64,000 nucleotides of DNA from a virus, in IMG/VR virus record IMGVR_UViG_3300042314_000891, positions 21,799 to 85,798 of that record; one strand, written 5' to 3'. Shown here in pieces: positions 1 to 9,753 of the stretch. Position 1 is the first letter of the stretch. Every line of letters begins with the position of its first letter. The notes below the pieces were generated by a model that was not told where the DNA came from, did not search any database, and saw only the letters and a list, made by a program, of their open reading frames with translations. The position numbers were made by a program, and so were the translations under genes.

Positions 1-2
1 AT

Positions 3-1769
3 GTGGCAGATGAGTTTGGTAAAATAAATGCTCAAATAGGTGGTGGTTTTGCTCAATTGGTTGGTTTTAAATCACAACTTACAGCAATATCTTTAATATT
101 GGGTGAAGAAGCAGTTGGAGCAGTAACTGAATTTGGTGCTAGAATTGGTAATGTAAATAAAATATCAAATGAATTGGCATTTGATTTGGGATTACTACCA
201 GCCCGTTTGGGTGTTAGTGGACAAGAAGCTGGTGTTTTAGTAAATGAATTTGGTAATTTATCAAATTTATCAAATGAAGTAGCTTTAAATTCATTAGAAG
301 CAGCATCTCAATTAGCAGCTGCTAATGGTGCAATACCATCGCAGGTATTTAAAGATTTGGCTCAAAACACAGAGTTGTTTGCCGTATATTCAAAAAATGG
401 TGGTAAAAATCTACAAGATGCAGCTATAAATGCGGCAAGGTTAGGAGTTGATTTATCAACTGCTGGTAAGATTTCAGATAATTTATTAGATTATCAAACA
501 TCGGTTGCTAATGAAATGGAAGCATCTGTAATACTTGGCAGAAATTTAAATTTACAAAGAGCAAGAGAGTTAGCTTATGCTGGTGATATAAATGGTGCAA
601 TGAACGAAACGTTAAAAGCAGCTGGTGGTATTGCAGCATATGATAAAATGTCTCCAATTGAAAAAAGAGCATTAGCAGCTGCAATTGGTGTATCAAACCA
701 AGAGTTACTACAAATGATTGCTAATGAAAAAGAAGCACTAAAACCAGTTGGAGCAATGACGGCATCATTTAATACAATGAGTGCAATGGTTGACCAAATT
801 GGAACAACCGGTTTTGGAAAATGGCTTGGTATATTACCAGGTGTATTTAGCTTATTAGGAAATATAGGATTTGCTTTCAATACATTTGGAACTAGTTTAC
901 CACAAATATGGACAGGACTTAAAAAATGGGTTTCTGGATTATTTGCAGTAAAAGCTGCACAAGATTCCGTTAATGCATCAAGTGCAGGTTCTTCTTTAGC
1001 AGGTGGCGCGGGCTCTTTAACAAAAGCTAGAGATTCAGCAGGACGTTTTACATCAAATAAATCAATTGCACCAAAAATGGATACAAGCGGTGTTGATAAA
1101 ACAAGTAAATCAGTTGGTGGTGCAGGTAATAATGCTAGTGCAATGCTTAAAGGTGCAGCTGCATTATTAATAGCAGCAGCTGCTATATATGTATTGGGAT
1201 TAGCGTTACAACAATTTACAAAGATTGGTGCTAATGAAATTATATCATTGGCAGGTGCATTGGTTGTAGTTGGTTTGGCATTAGCAGCATTCGGCGCATT
1301 TGCTGCACCAATTATGTTAGGAGCAGTTGCATTAGGTTTTGCATCAATTGCGTTGGGTATGTTTGGCGCGGCATTGATGGTAGTTGGTAATGGTTTATCG
1401 AGTATTAGTAGCCCATTTGGAATGATTACTGAAAATTTATCAGTATTATCTTCATTAAACATTACACCAATATACGGAATGGCAACTGCATTAACTGCAT
1501 TGGCTACATCATTAGGATTAGTAGCGGCAAGTGGTGGTTTAGCATTGCCTATTTTAAGTGGATTAAATGAATTAGGTATAGCGGGTGTACCGGTAGGTGG
1601 AACTGCAACCACTACAACTCAAACAACTACGGGTGGTAGTACCAATGTAGCTGGATTAATTGAAGAAGTTAAAAAATTAACAAATGCTATAATGGGTGAA
1701 GAGTTAGTGGTGAATATAGATGGTAGAGAAATTGCAAGAGGAATGCGTAAATTTTTGAAAAATAGTTAA
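3..1769 (+). CDS. Tail tape measure protein, C-terminal part (5' truncated by window edge)
   Basis: The reading frame is open from the first complete codon, so the true start lies upstream. The visible 588 residues are Ala/Gly-rich, with an alpha-helical N-terminal half and a long series of hydrophobic helices at about residues 385-540, then a Thr/Gly-rich linker and a short charged C-terminus. Helical proteins with membrane-like segments directly upstream of baseplate genes are typical of tape measure proteins, which set tail length and enter the host envelope at DNA injection. No catalytic motif is seen. The assignment rests on composition and on the baseplate genes that follow only 3 nt downstream. 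Confidence 0.6.
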   Translation: MADEFGKINAQIGGGFAQLVGFKSQLTAISLILGEEAVGAVTEFGARIGNVNKISNELAFDLGLLPARLGVSGQEAGVLVNEFGNLSNLSNEVALNSLEAASQLAAANGAIPSQVFKDLAQNTELFAVYSKNGGKNLQDAAINAARLGVDLSTAGKISDNLLDYQTSVANEMEASVILGRNLNLQRARELAYAGDINGAMNETLKAAGGIAAYDKMSPIEKRALAAAIGVSNQELLQMIANEKEALKPVGAMTASFNTMSAMVDQIGTTGFGKWLGILPGVFSLLGNIGFAFNTFGTSLPQIWTGLKKWVSGLFAVKAAQDSVNASSAGSSLAGGAGSLTKARDSAGRFTSNKSIAPKMDTSGVDKTSKSVGGAGNNASAMLKGAAALLIAAAAIYVLGLALQQFTKIGANEIISLAGALVVVGLALAAFGAFAAPIMLGAVALGFASIALGMFGAALMVVGNGLSSISSPFGMITENLSVLSSLNITPIYGMATALTALATSLGLVAASGGLALPILSGLNELGIAGVPVGGTATTTTQTTTGGSTNVAGLIEEVKKLTNAIMGEELVVNIDGREIARGMRKFLKNS

Positions 1770-1772
1770 AAG

Positions 1773-3962
1773 ATGGCAAAGCAATTAAAAGATTTATTGG
1801 GAGAATTTCAATTTAATAATTCTAACTTTGACCCAAATAAAGTTAAAGCTGATATGCTATCTTCCAAAGAAGTAGGACCAACAACTGGTAATATAAACAT
1901 CCCCGCTATTGGTTTAAACGTTGAAGGTGTAAAATTACCATATGATAGGCAATATCAAAAATTAGCAGAAAACGTTATTGAAATATATGGTGTAGATTCT
2001 GCTAGAATTTTAACTCGTGGTGCAGTAGAACCAATGCAATTGGCAAAACGTGGAGTAGATAGACTTTCAAGAGGTTTATTGGCTGGTACATTTGGTAATA
2101 ATACTTTGGTTGGTGGTTTTGTAAGAAACGCTTTAAATTCATTTACAAATCCACAATTTCCAAGTGATGAGGTAAATGATTTACCTTTCCTAGGTCTATC
2201 TACAAAAAATGGTTTATATACTAGTTTATATAATGGTGGCGTAAATAACAACAAAAATGCAATAGGAAATCTATTAACATCATTTGCAACACCAAAACAA
2301 ATTTCACAAAATATAGGTTCACCTGGTCAGGGTGGTAGAGTTAGGATAGGTGGCGCGGCGATTGATTTGGCATTAAATGTTGGATTTTCTGCTTTACAGG
2401 GTATTGGTAAAAAATTTGGATTAAGTTCTAAAAGAGGTGGTGGGAATGGTTCTTTACGTGAAATAAAAAATCCATTAAATAGTAAAGATAATGATTTACC
2501 AATATATCCATCCGATTACGCAACAAAAAGTTTTGGAAAAAGTAATGGAACATTAACGGGTATTGCAACTGGTGAAGACCAATTGATGCGAGAAGGAGAG
2601 CGTTTTTATACAAAATATGAAGGTATAAATGCAGAAAAACAACTTAATACAATCAGATTAGATGGTAAAAAATATACATCATTAAAACCTGCTTTATCAA
2701 ACTTTATAGGTTCATCCGGATTTAAAGGGTATATTACATACGATGAAGGAGCCAAAGATAACATACAAGGAATTAAATATAAATTTATTGATGTTGAAGG
2801 TTTAACAAAAGAAGATTTAAAAGAAGTTTCATTTTCAAAAAATGTTTATAAAGAACAGGGAAAAGGTGAAAGTACTTTATATAATGGCAAAAATGCAATT
2901 AATACAAAATTATTCGTAGGTGTAAAACGTCAAAAATCTGGAGCTAATATAACTCCAAGCGGTGCTACACCCGGTGGTGATTTGGAAGAAGTGGATGTAC
3001 TAAATTCAAAAAGACACACATCATTATCATCTTTGACACTTGATGGAAATACAAAAAAAAATTCAGATTTAATATCAATATATTTAAAAGATGTTAATAG
3101 TAAAGACTATATAATGTTAATGTCAAATCTAACTGGTTTAACTGATACACCCACACCAACTTGGGGAGATGTTAAACCGATTGGTTCTCCAAACAAATTT
3201 TATTTTTATGAATCATTTGAAAGGGAAATATCATTTAAAGGTCAATTGTATGCAAAAAATGAAAAACAATTAGTTCAACTTTGGCAAAAAGTAGAATTTT
3301 TACAAAATCTTACATTGGCTAGTTGGGGAGGTACTAATGGTATTCAGGGGAAAATATGTGAATTAAAAATAGGAAACTTTGTTGATTCATCCTATGGATT
3401 TTTAACAAATTGTACAATAACAATACCTGATAATTCACCTTGGGAAATACAAGAAAATTCACAAGTCCCATTTATATGTGAATTTGATATTACATATAAA
3501 GTTATACCAAGTGCTATGAGTGGGTTTAATGAAATGTTTAAATCAAATGAACCAATTTATGACTATAATCAACCATCATTACCAGGATTAAATTTTGGCA
3601 AAAAATTACAACCTGGAAATACGGATATTAAAAAGTTACAAGGACTTGGACCATTTTTTGGAAAACAAGGTTCTGACGAAGCCGGTATGGAAGGAACTAT
3701 AAACCAAAATTCATTTACCGGTGGTGAAACATCAACGAGCGAAGTACCAAATATATTAGACCCGGAAAAATGGCAAACCGAAGGTTCGGGTGAAGCACCA
3801 AATGGTAGTGGTATATTTAACACAATTGGCACAGATACTACGGACGAATTAATACCAACTTCTGAAAGAGGACGTGATTTAAATAGTAGTAATGAATTTA
3901 AAATAAATCCAACAAGTACACCAAAATCATCAACTGGAATGTTAGGTGGAGCACCACAATAA
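1773..3962 (+). CDS. Baseplate/tail-tube-associated protein (gp48/gp54-like role suspected)
   Basis: 729 aa, starting 3 nt after the tape measure stop. The N-terminal 430 residues are polar, Asn/Gly-rich and not recognisable. Residues about 430-590 form a compact beta-rich segment containing FYFYESFEREISFKGQLYA and a following helix, similar in pattern to tube-like domains of myovirus tube-cap and tube-initiator proteins. The last 130 residues are Gly/Ser/Thr/Pro-rich and probably disordered. Position between the tape measure and a gp53-like wedge gene supports a structural job at the junction of tube and baseplate. It could instead be a peripheral baseplate protein; the family is not certain. 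Confidence 0.45.
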   Translation: MAKQLKDLLGEFQFNNSNFDPNKVKADMLSSKEVGPTTGNINIPAIGLNVEGVKLPYDRQYQKLAENVIEIYGVDSARILTRGAVEPMQLAKRGVDRLSRGLLAGTFGNNTLVGGFVRNALNSFTNPQFPSDEVNDLPFLGLSTKNGLYTSLYNGGVNNNKNAIGNLLTSFATPKQISQNIGSPGQGGRVRIGGAAIDLALNVGFSALQGIGKKFGLSSKRGGGNGSLREIKNPLNSKDNDLPIYPSDYATKSFGKSNGTLTGIATGEDQLMREGERFYTKYEGINAEKQLNTIRLDGKKYTSLKPALSNFIGSSGFKGYITYDEGAKDNIQGIKYKFIDVEGLTKEDLKEVSFSKNVYKEQGKGESTLYNGKNAINTKLFVGVKRQKSGANITPSGATPGGDLEEVDVLNSKRHTSLSSLTLDGNTKKNSDLISIYLKDVNSKDYIMLMSNLTGLTDTPTPTWGDVKPIGSPNKFYFYESFEREISFKGQLYAKNEKQLVQLWQKVEFLQNLTLASWGGTNGIQGKICELKIGNFVDSSYGFLTNCTITIPDNSPWEIQENSQVPFICEFDITYKVIPSAMSGFNEMFKSNEPIYDYNQPSLPGLNFGKKLQPGNTDIKKLQGLGPFFGKQGSDEAGMEGTINQNSFTGGETSTSEVPNILDPEKWQTEGSGEAPNGSGIFNTIGTDTTDELIPTSERGRDLNSSNEFKINPTSTPKSSTGMLGGAPQ

Positions 3963-3972
3963 TTAAACTAAT

Positions 3973-4251
3973 ATGGGAAGATACGATAAACTCAATATAC
4001 AGAAAAAAGCAAATGGTTTAGTATTTCATTCAAATCTTATGCCGTATTTTAAAGCAGTTGATTCCGATGTGTTAATAATAACGGAAGAAGATGATAGATT
4101 AGATACGCTTGCATTTCAATTTTATAAAGATGCATCTTTATGGTGGGTTATTGCTGTATATAATAATATGACGGATGTTGATTTAAAATTGGAACCTGGA
4201 TTACAATTAAGAATACCGAATAATCCATCCAATGTTACAAATAAAATATAA
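3973..4251 (+). CDS. 53: gp53-like baseplate wedge protein with LysM-like fold
   Basis: 92 aa. The segment from about residue 30, ending with LWWVIAVYNN and LEPGLQLRIPN, has the pattern of the small gp53/LysM-like baseplate wedge proteins: a short beta-alpha-alpha-beta module with a conserved aromatic WW pair and a terminal G-x-x-L-x-I-P strand. In T4, gp53 joins wedges around the hub. The gene lies 10 nt after the preceding tail gene and 6 nt before a hub-like gene, as expected for a late tail operon. The match is by motif and position only. Confidence 0.6.
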   Translation: MGRYDKLNIQKKANGLVFHSNLMPYFKAVDSDVLIITEEDDRLDTLAFQFYKDASLWWVIAVYNNMTDVDLKLEPGLQLRIPNNPSNVTNKI

Positions 4252-4257
4252 ATAGTT

Positions 4258-6387
4258 ATGAATCATTTTCCATTATTTGAACCTTTACCATCCTCTAAAA
4301 CGGCTGCAATATCAGGTACATCTGCTTATTTTAAGCAAACGTTCTCTGGTGCAATGCCGTTTGTTAGGTTTATATCTTATCAAAAGGGTTCATTTGTTAT
4401 AGGAAACGATTCAGATTATACATCATTTGTACCAGGACAAATGGGTTGGAGATTTCCACCAATGGTGGTTGGGCTTGAAGTAAAACCCGGTGGTAGTATG
4501 GGTGTATTGCGTGAGGGGCATATAACTATTAAATTCCCATCAATGGGAGCTATGGAATATCATAGCGAATTTTTTCGAATTGGTACTCCAAAGGCAATTA
4601 GATGGGGCTGGACAAAGAAAAGAAGTAGTGGTGCAGATTATTCAGTACCACAGGGATTAGATGCTCCAACCGCTAAAACATTGGTAGATAATATAGATAC
4701 GTGGGAAAAATTTTGTGGAGATGGTACGGAAGATGTAATGGTAGGACCACTTATTGATTTTAGTTATACCATAAATAATGATGCAAGTGTCGATGCTACA
4801 TTTGTAGTTGGTACAAAAAATGAAATACCTGCTTATTTGGGTACTAATAGACAGGATAAAAAAAATACTAACTCATCAACCAAAGATTCGGTAGCAGACA
4901 ATCGTTTGGCACGTGTATTAGAATTAGAAAATGGTCAATTTTTAGGATTAAAAAATGATATAGCAAAAAAGCATACTATAAATTATAATTTTTCAAATCA
5001 AGGATTCTTTTCTGCATTATTATCTAGAATTGGTACTCTTTTTAATCCAGTAATAGAATATGACCACGATGCATATAGTGATGATGTGTTTATTAGTATG
5101 GAATTTTTAGTAGATTATACTATAAACAAAGGAAAAGGAAAGCAACAAAATGATTATAAGTTAGATATATCAAATGCAGTAGCAGCTGCCCATCCAAATA
5201 TAATAAGTAATTCTGAAAATGTTATTTTTCCAAACGCAACAATGGCAAATCCAATAGTTGCACAGAATGTTGATGGCGCTACTTTGGTTTTGGATACTAA
5301 AAATACTCAAAATTTAAAATTACAATCTGGTAAAGAATTTCCAGAACAAATTGCAAGTAAAGGTATTTTAAAAATTTACAATGGAGATAGAAATAATTAT
5401 GAAAAAGGAAAATGGGGGTATATAAAAAATATATTTTTAAAGGTTGATTTTGTATTAGATGTTGCAAAAAGTATGGGTGAAAATGGTAAAATGGGTGATT
5501 TTATACAAAAATTATGCGATGAAATAAATGTTGCAGGAGCCGGATTAATGGAACTAGCACCACAAGTTCAATCGGATAGTAATGGTACTATGATTTATAC
5601 AATTGTTGATTATGCATTAATACCATCGGTGGTAGCTATGCCATCAACTATACATTTATTTAACGATAATACTACCATAACAAACATAAATTTTTCAGCA
5701 GATTTACCAAAGGAAATTATTGCAATGGCTATGCTTGGTAATCAAAAATCAAAAGAAATTGGAAAAAATTTATTTTTTAAATTTCAACAAGACCCAACGG
5801 ATATATTAAATTTAAAATCATATATACCTGATGCATCATTTGCAAACACAGGTGGATTTATTCCTGGAACTGGATTTGGTAATATTCCTGGTATAAATGT
5901 AAATGTCCCTACACAATTTCCAATGTCGGATGGAACTACTCCAAGAACACCAGCAGCTGCGGCTGGAGGCGCTGCAGCCGGAGGAACACCTCCTGCGGGA
6001 AACATTATTACTGGATTTAATACAGCAGGACCAATTACACCCACAAATACTTTAATTGATGATAATTGTATTGTAATTCATTCAGATGATGATATAATGA
6101 CAAACGGGTCACCAACAAAAGATGTTAGTGCTATATTAAAAGATACCGCATTGTGTAAAAATTTATACTTTGGCAATAGTGGATTAAATAAAAATAACCC
6201 ATTATTACCAATTGAATTGGAATTAACAGTATTAGGTATATCCGGAATTACTGTTGGAAAAGTTGTAAATATAGATAGAGTACCATTTGATAAAAGTGGA
6301 GTATTTCAAGTAACGGAAGTAACACATAAAGTTTCTGATACTTGGGAAACAACGATTAAATTCAGATATAGACCTACTAACGTTTAA
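4258..6387 (+). CDS. Baseplate hub protein (gp27/gpD-like)
   Basis: 709 aa. An N-terminal beta-rich domain (about residues 60-215, with GHITIKFPSMGAMEYHSEFF and an early aromatic-rich strand set) and a C-terminal domain ending in VGKVVNIDRVPFDKSGVFQV and ITIKFRYRP-like strands resemble hub proteins of contractile tails, which form the trimer between the tube and the spike. A Pro/Ala/Gly-rich hinge near residues 560-590 separates the two parts. It sits in a run of tail genes. No lysozyme or protease motif is visible. Whether it also carries a spike-type domain cannot be told from sequence alone. Confidence 0.55.
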   Translation: MNHFPLFEPLPSSKTAAISGTSAYFKQTFSGAMPFVRFISYQKGSFVIGNDSDYTSFVPGQMGWRFPPMVVGLEVKPGGSMGVLREGHITIKFPSMGAMEYHSEFFRIGTPKAIRWGWTKKRSSGADYSVPQGLDAPTAKTLVDNIDTWEKFCGDGTEDVMVGPLIDFSYTINNDASVDATFVVGTKNEIPAYLGTNRQDKKNTNSSTKDSVADNRLARVLELENGQFLGLKNDIAKKHTINYNFSNQGFFSALLSRIGTLFNPVIEYDHDAYSDDVFISMEFLVDYTINKGKGKQQNDYKLDISNAVAAAHPNIISNSENVIFPNATMANPIVAQNVDGATLVLDTKNTQNLKLQSGKEFPEQIASKGILKIYNGDRNNYEKGKWGYIKNIFLKVDFVLDVAKSMGENGKMGDFIQKLCDEINVAGAGLMELAPQVQSDSNGTMIYTIVDYALIPSVVAMPSTIHLFNDNTTITNINFSADLPKEIIAMAMLGNQKSKEIGKNLFFKFQQDPTDILNLKSYIPDASFANTGGFIPGTGFGNIPGINVNVPTQFPMSDGTTPRTPAAAAGGAAAGGTPPAGNIITGFNTAGPITPTNTLIDDNCIVIHSDDDIMTNGSPTKDVSAILKDTALCKNLYFGNSGLNKNNPLLPIELELTVLGISGITVGKVVNIDRVPFDKSGVFQVTEVTHKVSDTWETTIKFRYRPTNV

Positions 6388-6391
6388 TACT

Positions 6392-6748
6392 ATGACTAAT
6401 ATAGATATATATAAATCTTTACAGAGTAATGTGAAATTAGTTGAAACTGGTTTTCCAACATTTGAAGCTCAACCAAATGAGCAAGATTATAACATTGGTT
6501 TTATTTATCGGTATTTTGTAAGAAAAAGAAACGAACCATTTGGTGTTATTTCTGAAATAAACAAAGAATTATACGATAAATTTACAAGTAGTCCTTTTTA
6601 TTTACAATTAAAAATGCGTTGGAAAATAACTGGTACAAACAAATTTGAAGTAGAACAACTAAATCAGCGTTCAATCAACTACGCACAAGAAACTATGGGT
6701 AACATAGATACTTATGTAAAAAATCTTACAAAATTTTATAGAGGATAA
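6392..6748 (+). CDS. Small tail-region protein of unknown function
   Basis: 118 aa, 4 nt after the hub gene and last gene before a new promoter, so it is probably co-expressed with the baseplate genes. It is mixed alpha/beta, with a basic aromatic stretch (YRYFVRKRNEPFG) and a C-terminal Tyr/Asn-rich helix. I recognise no family. A small baseplate or tail completion protein is the most economical guess. Confidence 0.5.
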   Translation: MTNIDIYKSLQSNVKLVETGFPTFEAQPNEQDYNIGFIYRYFVRKRNEPFGVISEINKELYDKFTSSPFYLQLKMRWKITGTNKFEVEQLNQRSINYAQETMGNIDTYVKNLTKFYRG

Positions 6749-6780
6749 TTTGGATATACCAAATCTTTTTGTTATATTTG
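6749..6780 (+). promoter_or_regulatory. Bacteroidota-type promoter
   Basis: TTTG at 6749-6752 and TATATTTG at 6773-6780 are separated by 20 nt, matching the Bacteroidota sigma-A promoter form. The ATG of the next gene follows the -7 box by only 4 nt, so the transcript is leaderless or nearly so, or this promoter mainly serves genes further down. Confidence 0.7.
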
Positions 6781-6784
6781 TAAG

Positions 6785-8128
6785 ATGGTTATATACATAG
6801 AGGATTCTAAATCGTTTAATGATTTCTTATTGGAGTTTAATACTCGTCCAAGTAGAATATACATTCAACTTTCGGATGTGGACAAGCATGCTCTAAACAA
6901 TCGTATATCATTTATTGTAGTTTGCTGTATGCAAAAATTCTATGTAATCAATCTAAACCACACCGATGGTTTGAGTTTAAGAGAAGATGCGTTAAAACTA
7001 TTAGAAGAATCGCCACGAAGTAAAGCACTAATAAATGGTAAGAGTGTGGGACATTTGATTGGATTAAAACAATCGGTTGACATAGATTTATACAGATTCA
7101 TTACAGATGTAAAAAACGAAGAAGAACCATTTAGAGAAATACAATCATTCTACAAACGAAGTACACCACTACAATATCAAAACAACTTAAACGATAGTAT
7201 TCCATTATCAAAGCAAGTTGGTATAATAAAAAACATATTACAATATGAATTAGAAGATGGAGTTGGTGAATCTGTATTTAATTTTGTAAAAGATGCAACC
7301 AAAGTATTCCAATGGATAGAAAAATCAGGCATATTTGTAGATGAAAAATTAAGAGATTTACTACCACAAAAACATATCAATAAAGATGGGTTAGTATTCA
7401 CCGAATACAACCTCCATACTTCCACACTACGTCCATCAAATAGACATGGTGGGATAAACTACTCGGCTATACCAAAAAAGAGTGATATGCGTAAAGCATT
7501 CGTTAGTAGATTCAAAGATGGTAAGTTAGTGAGTATAGATTATTCGGCATATCACCCACATTTACTTATTGATTTAATAAAAACACAAATTGGAACTAAA
7601 GAATGGATGAGTAAATTCAATTCTCAATTAGATTTTTATGATTGGGTTGCTGCTATATGTGGTGTAGCTGATTTGGATGGTGCAAGAGATGGGGCTAAAC
7701 AATTAGTATTCCAATCCATATATGGTGGTGTAAGTTCTGAAATGCAAGAGTTACCATTTTTTAATGAGGTAAATTTATTAGCATTAAAATACAAAGCAGA
7801 TTTAGATAGATATGGGTTCGTAATGACTCCGCACTATAACATACAAATCAAAAAGGAAAAGTTTGGTGAAGATAATCCACCACCGGCAAAAGTATTAAAC
7901 TATGTAATTCAAGCATATGAAACGGAACGAAACATTCAAATCCTAAAACAAATAAAAGAAAAGTATAAAGGATTGGGAAAACTGATAATGTATAACTATG
8001 ATGCATTTGTTTTTGATGTTCCTAATTACGAAATTACATATTTATATGAACAGATATATGAAAAAATAATAGACTCAAAAGAGTTTCCAGCAACAATAGT
8101 AACGGGTGAAAATTATGATTTTAGATAA
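6785..8128 (+). CDS. Divergent family A DNA polymerase-like protein
   Basis: 447 aa. Residues 213-231 (STLRPSNRHGGINYSAIP) correspond to the T-x-R-x-S-x-x-P-N-x-Q-x-I-P segment of family A polymerases. Motif A is IDYSAYHPHL at 251-260 (the usual Glu is His). Motif B is AKQLVFQSIYGG at 304-315 with the expected Lys and YG. Motif C is YNYDAFVFD at 403-411, where the usual H-D-E is Y-D-A. Residues 1-110 look like a reduced 3'-5' exonuclease domain without its acidic residues. The protein is far shorter than PolA. The same window encodes a full family B replicase, so this may be a repair, priming or accessory polymerase. Activity is not assured. Confidence 0.7.
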   Translation: MVIYIEDSKSFNDFLLEFNTRPSRIYIQLSDVDKHALNNRISFIVVCCMQKFYVINLNHTDGLSLREDALKLLEESPRSKALINGKSVGHLIGLKQSVDIDLYRFITDVKNEEEPFREIQSFYKRSTPLQYQNNLNDSIPLSKQVGIIKNILQYELEDGVGESVFNFVKDATKVFQWIEKSGIFVDEKLRDLLPQKHINKDGLVFTEYNLHTSTLRPSNRHGGINYSAIPKKSDMRKAFVSRFKDGKLVSIDYSAYHPHLLIDLIKTQIGTKEWMSKFNSQLDFYDWVAAICGVADLDGARDGAKQLVFQSIYGGVSSEMQELPFFNEVNLLALKYKADLDRYGFVMTPHYNIQIKKEKFGEDNPPPAKVLNYVIQAYETERNIQILKQIKEKYKGLGKLIMYNYDAFVFDVPNYEITYLYEQIYEKIIDSKEFPATIVTGENYDFR

Positions 8129-9707
8129 TTTAGATGAGATTTATCAAGAAGTTTTAGAAGAACTTTCTTATAGAGTAGGTATAGTAAATTTACGAAATAA
8201 AAATCACGTAGATATTTTAAGTGAAATATTAGATACTACCGAACTTGCGGAGTACAAATCCGATATTTTGGGTGAGTTGTATAAAAATGTAATAGCTGAA
8301 CTTGATTTTCCAGATAAAGATGCACTTGCTGATTATAAATCTCAACACAAAATGCGTTCAGATACACCCGTAACAATTGCGGGTAAGGAAACAACGGTAG
8401 GTGCAGTAAGTGATACATCTAAAGAAAAACAAAATAAACAAAAAGAAGATTCTAAAAATTCTCAAAAACAACCACCTAAAAGCGATAATTTAAAAAAATT
8501 CTCAAAACCAATGGTTGTGGATAGAACTAATAGATTAGTAAAACTTGCCGAAAAAGTTAAAAATAGCGATAAAGATACACAAAAAAGAGCAGCAATTCTT
8601 ATTAAAAATTGGAATAAATTTATGAATGCTACAACTGAAAAAGAAAAAGTTGAAGCAATGCGTGAAATGGCTGAATATAATCTAATACAAGGACACGCTG
8701 GTGGTAAAAAAGTATATGTTAGTAATTCATTGCCGGTAGATGAAAAATATCTTACAGGTGATAGTGGGGATGAAATAACCAAAGAGATGAATAGGGTTAT
8801 GAAAGAAAATGATATTTACATTCCAATGCGTGGTTCTACTCTAGATAGACAAAAAGCTGATTTAAGTGGAAAACATAACGAAGCTGGTGTAGTTGCTGAA
8901 TTAGATGCATCAAATGAAAATATAAAAAATAGAGATGAAGTTGCAAAAAAATATTCAGAAGTAGGTGGAGATGTAAAAAAATCAGATGAAGATAATAAAA
9001 AAGCTGCAAATGCTGTAAAAGAAAGTATATTACAAAATTTTCCAAATTCAAAAATTATAAAAGCAACTCAAGTTGGTGGTAGAGGTTCAACTGCTTTAAA
9101 TAAACTTGGTATAGACCCAAAAACAGACCCAACTGATATAATGGTTGAAATACAAACGGAATCTGGAGAAACTGTATTTGTAAAATATTCTCTTAAAGTT
9201 TACGATGACCCAAGAAATATAACCATGAAAAATTCGGGTGTAAATAACGCCGGTGAAGTATATCTTGGTGGAGATGCGGGAAATCAAATTGATACATTTA
9301 AGCGTGAATTGGATAAAAAGTATAGTTGGACAAACGAAATGAGTTCAGCTGAACAAAATAAAAATAAAACAGCATACAGACAAGAGTATTTGAAAAAATA
9401 TGCAGAAGAATTGGAAAAAATATCAAAAACACCAGAGGGACAATCTCAATTATTAAAAATGTGGCAATCGGTACATGGGTGTGGTAAAGGTGTAAGTACA
9501 TTGATTACAAACAAAAGAACAGGTGAATCTGTGGTACACTCGCCAGAATACTATTGTAACCCAAAACAACCATTTAAAATAGAATATGATGGGGTAAAAA
9601 TTGTTGTAAATATGAGTGGTAAAGATGATTCTACATATCTACAATTAGACTTGAAAACTGAAAAGAATAATTCTAAAAAATTATTATTCAGACATAGAAT
9701 AAAATAG
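8115..9707 (+). CDS. Large charged protein with possible PD-(D/E)XK-like domain
   Basis: 530 aa from the ATG at 8115 (a GTG at 8106 in the same frame is the alternative); it overlaps the polymerase-like gene by 14 nt, implying translational coupling. Residues about 85-140 are Lys/Gln/Ser-rich and disordered. A mid-C-terminal segment contains GGRGSTALNKLGIDPKTDPT, then DIMVEI and VKYSLKVYDDPRN, a spacing reminiscent of the D...(S/E)xK core of some restriction-type nucleases. A late cysteine pair-like region follows. I cannot name the family; a head/tail structural protein is the alternative. Confidence 0.45.
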   Translation: MILDNLDEIYQEVLEELSYRVGIVNLRNKNHVDILSEILDTTELAEYKSDILGELYKNVIAELDFPDKDALADYKSQHKMRSDTPVTIAGKETTVGAVSDTSKEKQNKQKEDSKNSQKQPPKSDNLKKFSKPMVVDRTNRLVKLAEKVKNSDKDTQKRAAILIKNWNKFMNATTEKEKVEAMREMAEYNLIQGHAGGKKVYVSNSLPVDEKYLTGDSGDEITKEMNRVMKENDIYIPMRGSTLDRQKADLSGKHNEAGVVAELDASNENIKNRDEVAKKYSEVGGDVKKSDEDNKKAANAVKESILQNFPNSKIIKATQVGGRGSTALNKLGIDPKTDPTDIMVEIQTESGETVFVKYSLKVYDDPRNITMKNSGVNNAGEVYLGGDAGNQIDTFKRELDKKYSWTNEMSSAEQNKNKTAYRQEYLKKYAEELEKISKTPEGQSQLLKMWQSVHGCGKGVSTLITNKRTGESVVHSPEYYCNPKQPFKIEYDGVKIVVNMSGKDDSTYLQLDLKTEKNNSKKLLFRHRIK

Positions 9708-9753
9708 TATTTATACCATTTTCTTATACTTATAAGGAGTATAAAATGAAGAT

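Noticed and set aside
575-1612. 345-aa reverse ORF in the tape measure gene
   Set aside because: Shadow frame of an Ala/Gly-rich gene; Pro/Asn-rich and without signals.
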